Assembly (NCBI GenBank): GCA_027026295.1
Contig: JALVOR010000168.1
Coordinates: 1-5,168 of the forward strand
Length of the DNA stretch: 5,168 nucleotides
From: Anaerolineales bacterium
Lineage (GTDB): Bacteria; Chloroflexota; Anaerolineae; Anaerolineales; DRMV01
Reading direction: 5' to 3'
The position numbers were made by a program, and so were the translations under genes. The notes beneath the pieces are model-generated. The model was not told the origin of the DNA. It was given only the letters and a program-made list of their open reading frames with translations, and did not search any database. Positions 1 through 5,168 of this stretch are shown piece by piece (position 1 is the first letter of the stretch; each line of letters begins with the position of its first letter).

Positions 1-95
1 CAAGCCGCCTGCGGCAGATTTCCCCCCTCTCCTCTCCCGCCGCCGCGAGAGAGGGGAGGGGGGAGCAAAAAGGGAGGACGGGTCAGGGGTCAGGG
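1..95. repeat. GC-rich intergenic hairpin and short-repeat patch
   Basis: This stretch has three elements. First, a small inverted repeat, GCCGC-CT-GCGGC (4-15). Second, a long pyrimidine/purine hairpin: arm 21-36 pairs with 49-64 over 16 bp including one G.T wobble, with a 12-nt loop (37-48). Third, a 7-bp tandem duplication GGGTCAG at 80-86 and 87-93. There is no T-run after the hairpin on either strand, so it is not a classic intrinsic terminator. CCTCTCC...GGAGAGG-type hairpins of this kind recur between genes in GC-rich environmental bacteria, so I read it as dispersed intergenic repeat material. No gene is supported here. Confidence 0.6.
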
Positions 96-146
96 CAAAG
101 AGGCCATTGAAAAGTCCTGCCACAGCCTTTTAGTGCTCCCTGTGTA

Positions 147-166
147 AATAGAACATATGTTCTATT
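147..166. promoter_or_regulatory. 20-bp perfect palindrome, candidate LexA (SOS) operator
   Basis: Positions 147-166 read identically on both strands. The core at 151-162 is GAACATATGTTC, which fits the Gram-positive (Bacillus DinR/LexA) box GAAC-N4-GTTC, although the outer C/G pair of that consensus is A/T here. The palindrome runs from inside the -10 hexamer through the predicted start site of the leftward promoter, where a repressor would block initiation. Identification as LexA is by motif only. Another dimeric repressor is possible. Confidence 0.6.
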
Positions 167-192
167 ATAAGGGAATGGCAATCTTTTGTCAA
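164..192 (-). promoter_or_regulatory. Consensus leftward sigma70-type promoter
   Basis: On the minus strand the -35 is TTGACA (192 to 187), the spacer is exactly 17 nt and the -10 is TATAAT (169 to 164). This is a perfect match to the housekeeping sigma consensus. Predicted transcription start is about 156-158, inside the palindromic operator. The gene it drives is not visible: 156 to 1 on the minus strand has no convincing coding start, so the target is presumably beyond the left edge, behind a leader of at least about 150 nt. A perfect consensus promoter under an operator fits a strong gene that is kept off until induced. Confidence 0.72.
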
Positions 193-217
193 GGGCGAGG
201 CGTTTTCGTGCTAAAAT
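186..217 (+). promoter_or_regulatory. Rightward promoter, extended -10, leaderless start
   Basis: The -10 is TAAAAT (212-217), preceded by TG-C (209-211), an extended -10 element. A weak -35, TTGTCA (186-191), lies 20 nt upstream, longer than ideal, which the extended -10 could offset. A 6-nt discriminator (218-223) puts +1 at A224, the A of the ATG of the first gene. The -35 overlaps the -35 of the leftward promoter (187-192), so the two promoters would compete for polymerase. Confidence 0.5.
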
Positions 218-223
218 GGGGAC

Positions 224-2092
224 ATGCAAAGAAAAGTGGCAATTTTTCTGGCGTTGTTGGTTTTTGCAGCGCTGGCTTCCCCTGTTTTTGCCGCGTCGCG
301 GGCTTTCGTGACCATTTTTGATGTGGATACCGCCGGGTTCCCTGAGATTTCCGCGTGGGTTCAGGCGTGGAACCAGCAGGGACGGTTCATCGGCGGCCTG
401 AGCGCCAAAGACGTCGTGGTTAAGGAGGACGGCCAGCCGCGCCCGGTGGTGCTGTGGCACGAAGAACGCCCCGGCGCGCAGGTGGTGGTTGCCATTGAGC
501 CTGGCCGTGCTCTGGGTGTGCGCGATGCTTTAGGCGTTTCCCGTTACGAGTACATTTACAACCAGGTGCACTCGTGGGCAGATTCGGAGCAGGAAGCCAT
601 CTATGACATCAGCCTTTACGCTGCTGATGGTGTCGAAGTGGCGCATCTTGCCGATTTTGCGCCTTTTGTTCAGGCGCTGGATGCTTACCAGCCCCAAACT
701 TCGGCGCAAGAGGCGGGGCTGAAAGCGTTGGCCGAGGGGCTGCGCCTGGCGAGCGATCCTACGCCTCGCCCTGGCATGGGGCGCGTTGTCTTGTGGATTA
801 CCCCGTTGCCTTCGGAGGACGCGGTTGCCAATTTGGGGCAATACCTTGCACTGGCGCAGCAGTCGCGTGTGCGGGTGTATGTGTGGCTGGTGGGTATGGC
901 CGAAATTACCGCGACGCCTCAGGCCAAAGCCATTCGCGAGTTCGCGGAAGCCACTTTGGGGCAGATGGTGGTGTTTTCCAGCGAAGAAACCTTGCCGGTG
1001 CTGCATGACCTTTTCGAGCCTTTGACACGCGTTTATCGCCTTACCTACAAAAGCGAGGCGTTTCAGGGCCAGAGCCACACTATGGAAGTCATGCTGCACG
1101 CGCCAGAAGGTGACTTGTCTTCCGAAGCGGTGTCGTTCGATTTCTCGCTTCAGCCGCCCGCACCGGTCATTTTGAATCCGCCTGAGCAAATTGTGCGCAC
1201 GCTGCCTGCCGGGGAAACCGATCCGACCCACCGCCAGCCGATGGAGCAGGAGGTGCGGGTGGGCGTTTCTTTTCCCGATGAGCGTCCTCGCGACTTGGCT
1301 CGCGTGACCCTGCTGGTGGATGGCCAGCCCGAGGATGTGCTGAACGCCCCGCCTTATGATGCCCTGACGTGGGATTTGACGCCTTACCTTCACAGCGGCG
1401 CGCATACCCTGCAGGTGGAAGCCGAGGATGTCTATGGCCTGGTGGGGCGCAGCCAGCCCGTAACGGTGCAACTTACGGTGCCCAAAGTGCAAACCGGTGT
1501 GAAGGCGACGTTGTCTGCCTATCGCACGCCTTTGGCCGTGGGCATTGTGCTCTTCGCGGGCGTGGTGCTGCTTTTGGTGTTGCTGACGAGCGGGCGGCGG
1601 CGTGCGAGAACTGCCATAGTGGACGCCGACGTTGCGGTGGCAAAGGCAGACGGGCGCTCGTATTCGGTGCGTGCGTGGTGGGCGCAGCGGCTTTCCCGCA
1701 GGAAGGCCGCCCAGGGCGCGGCGGCATTGGCGTATCTTGTGCCTTTGCCTGCTGCCCAGCCTGTGGTGGAAAACCCGCAGGAAGTTTCCCGCGAGCCGCT
1801 TGTCGTTCGGGCAGCCGACATTGCGCTGGGTTCCGACCCTGCCCAGGCCGATGTCGTGATTGACGACCCCTCGGTGGAAGCCCTGCACGCCCGTTTGTGG
1901 CGTACCGACGAGGGTGCATTTTTCATCGCCGACCAGCGTTCCACCGCGGGCACGTGGCTGAACTACGCGCCGGTTTCCCCCGAAGGCGCTCGGGTGCAGG
2001 ATGGCGACCTGATTCACTTGGGGCGGGCAGGTTTCCGTTTCCGCCTTGACCTCAAAGACGAAGCCAAAATCGTGGTCAGGCCGCTTTCCTGA
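224..2092 (+). CDS. Membrane-anchored VWA-like and FHA domain protein
   Basis: The 622-residue product has a signal peptide (basic residues, hydrophobic 5-20, V-F-A-A at 21-24). A VWFA-related lead-in follows (about 55-80, with V-x-E/K-D-G-Q at 64-71), then a VWA-like fold (about 85-265) and a beta-rich Ig-like segment (about 312-420, ending T-L-Q-V-E-A-E-D). One TM helix lies at about 436-455, followed by a basic stop-transfer stretch (R458-R462). The C-terminus is an FHA domain (about 528-608; G536, H555, G576-T577, N580). Predicted topology is a large outside region, one TM and FHA in the cytoplasm. The MIDAS positions are E92, G94, A96 instead of D-S-S, so metal binding is doubtful. The FHA pocket also lacks canonical residues. 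ATG 224 is the first in-frame start (stop at 212). No Shine-Dalgarno is visible; the promoter position suggests a leaderless mRNA. Exact role unknown; it leads a likely operon with obgE. Confidence 0.85.
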   Translation: MQRKVAIFLALLVFAALASPVFAASRAFVTIFDVDTAGFPEISAWVQAWNQQGRFIGGLSAKDVVVKEDGQPRPVVLWHEERPGAQVVVAIEPGRALGVRDALGVSRYEYIYNQVHSWADSEQEAIYDISLYAADGVEVAHLADFAPFVQALDAYQPQTSAQEAGLKALAEGLRLASDPTPRPGMGRVVLWITPLPSEDAVANLGQYLALAQQSRVRVYVWLVGMAEITATPQAKAIREFAEATLGQMVVFSSEETLPVLHDLFEPLTRVYRLTYKSEAFQGQSHTMEVMLHAPEGDLSSEAVSFDFSLQPPAPVILNPPEQIVRTLPAGETDPTHRQPMEQEVRVGVSFPDERPRDLARVTLLVDGQPEDVLNAPPYDALTWDLTPYLHSGAHTLQVEAEDVYGLVGRSQPVTVQLTVPKVQTGVKATLSAYRTPLAVGIVLFAGVVLLLVLLTSGRRRARTAIVDADVAVAKADGRSYSVRAWWAQRLSRRKAAQGAAALAYLVPLPAAQPVVENPQEVSREPLVVRAADIALGSDPAQADVVIDDPSVEALHARLWRTDEGAFFIADQRSTAGTWLNYAPVSPEGARVQDGDLIHLGRAGFRFRLDLKDEAKIVVRPLS

Positions 2093-4020
<1,928 letters not shown>

Positions 4021-4052
4021 ATCATAACCGTTCAGCCTTGGCGCGGAAAAAC

Positions 4053-4079
4053 GCAGATTGTGCAGATTCCGCAAATGTA
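4053..4079. repeat. 9-bp tandem module, GCAGATTNN
   Basis: Three adjacent 9-bp units: GCAGATTGT (4053-4061), GCAGATTCC (4062-4070) and the diverged GCAAATGTA (4071-4079). The first two share seven leading bases. Confidence 0.7.
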
Positions 4080-4089
4080 AAGAGAAAAA

Positions 4090-4160
4090 CACAGAAGGCA
4101 CAAAAAACACAGAATTTTTTCTTTGCGTCCTTTGCGTTATTTCTTTGGCGCTCTGGCGTT
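4090..4160. repeat. Convergent 9-bp repeat array
   Basis: The left half has three 9-bp units on the top strand: CACAGAAGG (4090-4098), CACAAAAAA (4099-4107) and CACAGAATT (4108-4116). After four T's the right half carries related units in the opposite sense: CTTTGCGTC (4121-4129), CTTTGCGTT (4130-4138), a 4-nt break, CTTTGGCGC (4143-4151) and TCTGGCGTT (4152-4160). Read on the bottom strand, the right units (GACGCAAAG) resemble the left ones (GGCACAAAA). The whole therefore forms an imperfect inverted structure with a centre near 4117-4120. Confidence 0.65.
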
Positions 4161-4167
4161 CTAAAAA

Positions 4168-4197
4168 ATCCGCGGGCATCCGTGGTTATCCGCGGCC
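4168..4197. repeat. 10-bp tandem module, ATCCGYGGNN
   Basis: Three exact-length 10-bp units: ATCCGCGGGC (4168-4177), ATCCGTGGTT (4178-4187) and ATCCGCGGCC (4188-4197). Outer units contain the palindrome CCGCGG. The period is close to one helical turn. Confidence 0.75.
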
Positions 4198-4231
4198 AAT
4201 TTCTCAAGGTTGAACCGTTGCCTTGAATCTT

Positions 4232-4259
4232 CATTCGTAATTTCTCATTCACAATTTTC
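4232..4259. repeat. 14-bp direct repeat, CATTC..AATTT
   Basis: Two adjacent 14-bp units, CATTCGTAATTTCT (4232-4245) and CATTCACAATTTTC (4246-4259), share 10 of 14 bases. The array ends immediately before the ribosome site of the next gene. Confidence 0.6.
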
Positions 4260-4261
4260 CC

Positions 4262-4265
4262 GAGG
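4262..4265 (+). promoter_or_regulatory. Shine-Dalgarno for the holin-like gene
   Basis: GAGG sits 5 nt before ATG 4271, directly after the repeat spacer, and supports that ATG as the start. Confidence 0.6.
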
Positions 4266-4270
4266 TTCCC

Positions 4271-4681
4271 ATGCGTTTCCTTTTACGTTTGATTGTCAAT
4301 GCCATTGCCCTTTATGCTGCGGTGCAAATTGTGCCCGGTGTGCATCCCCAGAGCGGCCATTGGTATGCTTATCTCTGGCTGGCGCTGATTTTTGGCATCG
4401 TGAACGCTCTGCTGCGCCCGTTGCTCAAGCTGCTCACCTGCCCTCTCATCATTCTCACCCTGGGGCTGTTTACCCTGGTCATCAACGCCGCGATGTTTGC
4501 TTTCGCGGGTTGGGTTGGCGCGCGCTTTGGCGTTGGTTTCACGGTGGATGGTTTCTGGGCAGCCCTCGGCGGCAGCATCATCACCAGTTTGGTGGCGGTT
4601 TTGCTGGGGTTGTTCGTAAGAGACAAAGATGAAGACAAGGACAAACGTTCGGGGTTTCGCGTGATTGTCAAGGATGACTGA
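4271..4681 (+). CDS. YvlD / phage-holin-IV family membrane protein
   Basis: This 136-residue protein is almost entirely hydrophobic, with about four TM segments (roughly 3-21, 33-48, 56-80 and 94-116) and a short charged C-terminal tail (R117-D-K-D-E-D-K-D-K-R, ending K-D-D). The central stretch N-A-L-L-R-P-L-L-K-L-L-T-C-P-L (45-59), then L-G-L-F-T-L-V-I-N-A (64-73), is the hallmark of the PF04020 'phage holin family 4 / YvlD-like' group. The 'holin' name comes from similarity only. Chromosomal members are not tied to phage and their function is poorly defined; in Bacillus the YvlD group is linked to envelope stress, so an envelope role is plausible here. ATG 4271 has a good GAGG. The stop lies just upstream of the next start, so it probably forms one transcript with the two following genes. 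Confidence 0.9.
   Translation: MRFLLRLIVNAIALYAAVQIVPGVHPQSGHWYAYLWLALIFGIVNALLRPLLKLLTCPLIILTLGLFTLVINAAMFAFAGWVGARFGVGFTVDGFWAALGGSIITSLVAVLLGLFVRDKDEDKDKRSGFRVIVKDD
4670..4674 (+). promoter_or_regulatory. Shine-Dalgarno selecting ATG 4683
   Basis: AAGGA ends 8 nt before ATG 4683. The alternative in-frame ATG 4674 abuts or overlaps this motif, and TTG 4665 precedes it. ATG 4683 is therefore the preferred start. Confidence 0.6.
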
Positions 4682-4682
4682 A

Positions 4683-5036
4683 ATGGCTTCCCGGAAAGCG
4701 CGCTGGTTGGCTTTTTTCGCAGCCATTGCCGTAGGCGTTGGCATTGGGCTGTATTATGGTTGGGTGATAAGCCCGGTTTCCTATGTGGATACCGCGCCCA
4801 ACACGCTGCGAGATGATTACAAGGCGGATTTCGTGCTCATGGTTGCCGAGGCTTATCAGTCCGATGGCGATTTGGAATCTGCCAAACGCGAACTGGCTTT
4901 GGTGGGCAACGACGCGCCTGCCGTGGTCGAGGAAGCCATCGCCTTTGGCGCTTCCCATGGCTATGCCTCTCAGGACTTGTTCGTGTTGCGAGAATTGCTC
5001 AATGCGCTGCAATCGCAGCCGGTGGGGGGAGGATAA
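4683..5036 (+). CDS. Short N-terminally anchored protein, paralogue 1
   Basis: I do not recognise a named family. The 117-residue product has a basic N-terminus (R4-K5, R7), one TM or uncleaved signal helix (about 8-29), then a motif W-V-I-S-P-V-S-Y-V-D-T-A-P-N-T-L-R-D-D-Y-K (27-47). A helical part follows (48-72) whose A-E-A-Y-x-x-D-G-D-L-x-x-A-K-R-E-L pattern looks like half a TPR repeat. The rest is helical, with a G-G-G end that is created by the next gene's ribosome site. It is probably anchored with the C-terminal part outside the membrane, though topology is not certain. It sits between the holin-like gene (stop 4681, 1 bp away) and a paralogue that overlaps its stop. The conserved W-V-x-x-P-V-x-Y-x-x-T-A-P-x-x-L-R motif recurs in that neighbour, so this is a real family. 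In-frame starts at 4665 and 4674 are possible. Confidence 0.8.
   Translation: MASRKARWLAFFAAIAVGVGIGLYYGWVISPVSYVDTAPNTLRDDYKADFVLMVAEAYQSDGDLESAKRELALVGNDAPAVVEEAIAFGASHGYASQDLFVLRELLNALQSQPVGGG
5024..5033 (+). promoter_or_regulatory. Purine-rich ribosome site of paralogue 2
   Basis: GGGGGGAGGA lies just before ATG 5036. It also encodes the terminal glycines of the upstream protein, so coding and ribosome site are superimposed. Confidence 0.65.
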
Positions 5037-5168
5037 TGAAGCACCGTCCGTGGTTTTTGCTGACCGGCTTGATATTGGGGGTGGGGCTGGGCTTGCTGTG
5101 TTCCTGGGTGATTTGTCCGGTGCGATATACTCAGACCGCCCCCAGCACCCTGCGGGAAGATTTCAAAG
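5036..5168 (+). CDS. Short anchored protein, paralogue 2 (partial)
   Basis: This gene runs off the right edge; 44 full codons are visible. The ATG overlaps the previous TAA (TAATG), so translation is coupled. The sequence begins M-K-H-R-P-W, then a TM helix (about 6-27) and W-V-I-C-P-V-R-Y-T-Q-T-A-P-S-T-L-R-E-D-F-K (24-44). Over those 21 residues 14 are identical to residues 27-47 of the upstream protein, which marks a tandem duplication. Two cysteines (C22, C27) lie around the membrane exit where the paralogue has Y25 and S30. The rest of the protein, and whether it has the same helical region, cannot be seen. Function unknown. Confidence 0.8.
   Translation, partial: MKHRPWFLLTGLILGVGLGLLCSWVICPVRYTQTAPSTLREDFK

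Larger units (their letters stand above)
4021..4270. other. AT-richer repeat-mosaic spacer
   Basis: This is 250 bp between nadD and the holin-like gene. Its base composition is clearly lower in GC than the flanking genes. It contains four successive short-period repeat modules (listed separately). Because the 9-bp modules are multiples of three, several frames stay open by chance; their translations are low-complexity (for example repeated K-T-Q-K-A-Q-K-T-Q or C-V-F-C-A-F-C-V-F), so I call no gene. No convincing terminator for nadD or promoter for the next gene is visible. A weak 6-bp hairpin (TCAAGG 4204-4209 with CCTTGA 4221-4226) has no T-run. Confidence 0.7.

Noticed and set aside
21..64. 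Hairpin as a rho-independent terminator
   Set aside because: No T-run follows the stem on either strand.
1..123. Minus-strand frame from GTG 123, open to the left edge
   Set aside because: It translates through the hairpin repeat as low-complexity P/S/R/G sequence and has a poor ribosome site. It cannot be supported as the SOS-controlled gene.
130..156. Eight-codon minus-strand ORF (ATG 156) at the predicted leftward start site
   Set aside because: It could be a leaderless leader peptide, but the ATG is part of the palindrome itself and so may be coincidental.
83..460. Minus-strand open frame across the promoter region
   Set aside because: It would span both promoters and the operator and overlap the VWA/FHA start; composition is not protein-like.
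4204..4226. Hairpin TCAAGG/CCTTGA as terminator or riboswitch
   Set aside because: Only a 6-bp stem with an 11-nt loop, no T-tract and no known riboswitch core.
4210..4256. Promoter for the holin-like gene (TTGAAC, TTGCCT or TTGAAT with TAATTT or ACAATT)
   Set aside because: No -35/-10 pair has acceptable spacing (14, 15 or 22 nt).
4053..4259. CRISPR array
   Set aside because: Units are 9-14 bp and directly adjacent, with no unique spacers and no cas genes.
4271..4681. Prophage remnant suggested by the holin name
   Set aside because: No endolysin, integrase or structural gene is nearby; PF04020-type proteins are common in chromosomes.

Overview
The window looks like chromosomal DNA of a Chloroflexota bacterium, most likely of class Anaerolineae. 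This is an inference from GC-rich coding sequence, the style of the VWA/FHA and small membrane proteins, and the repeat-rich AT-richer spacers; no marker gene proves it. All confident genes lie on the + strand.

Layout. (1) 1-223 is non-coding on present evidence. It holds a GC-rich hairpin/repeat patch (about 1-95) and then an AT-richer control region. That region has a perfect-consensus leftward sigma70-type promoter (TTGACA-N17-TATAAT, minus strand) whose start site is covered by a 20-bp perfect palindrome with a Gram-positive-type LexA/SOS box core (GAACATATGTTC). An overlapping rightward promoter places transcription start at about the ATG of the first gene, so a leaderless mRNA is likely. 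(2) 224-4020 is a probable three-gene operon: a secreted/membrane-anchored VWA-like, TM, cytoplasmic FHA protein; obgE (ribosome-associated GTPase with C-terminal OCT domain); and nadD (nicotinate-nucleotide adenylyltransferase, GTGA overlap with obgE). (3) 4021-4270 is a 250-bp spacer built from four different short-period repeat modules (9, 9, 10 and 14 bp). (4) 4271-5168 is a tightly packed membrane-protein cluster: a four-TM YvlD/phage-holin-IV-like protein, then two adjacent paralogues of a short, N-terminally anchored protein family that I cannot name, the second cut off by the window end.

How the genes may work together. ObgE and NadD are housekeeping functions (ribosome maturation and NAD synthesis). 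The FHA protein upstream has a receptor-like topology, but its FHA phosphothreonine pocket and its VWA metal site both look degenerate by eye, so it is more likely a scaffold than a classic signalling receptor. The downstream membrane genes are translationally coupled to one another but separated from nadD by the repeat spacer.

I see no complete novel defence or mobile system. The most notable items are the SOS-like promoter pointing out of the left edge, the tandem paralogue pair at the right edge, the doubly degenerate VWA/FHA protein and the mosaic repeat spacer.
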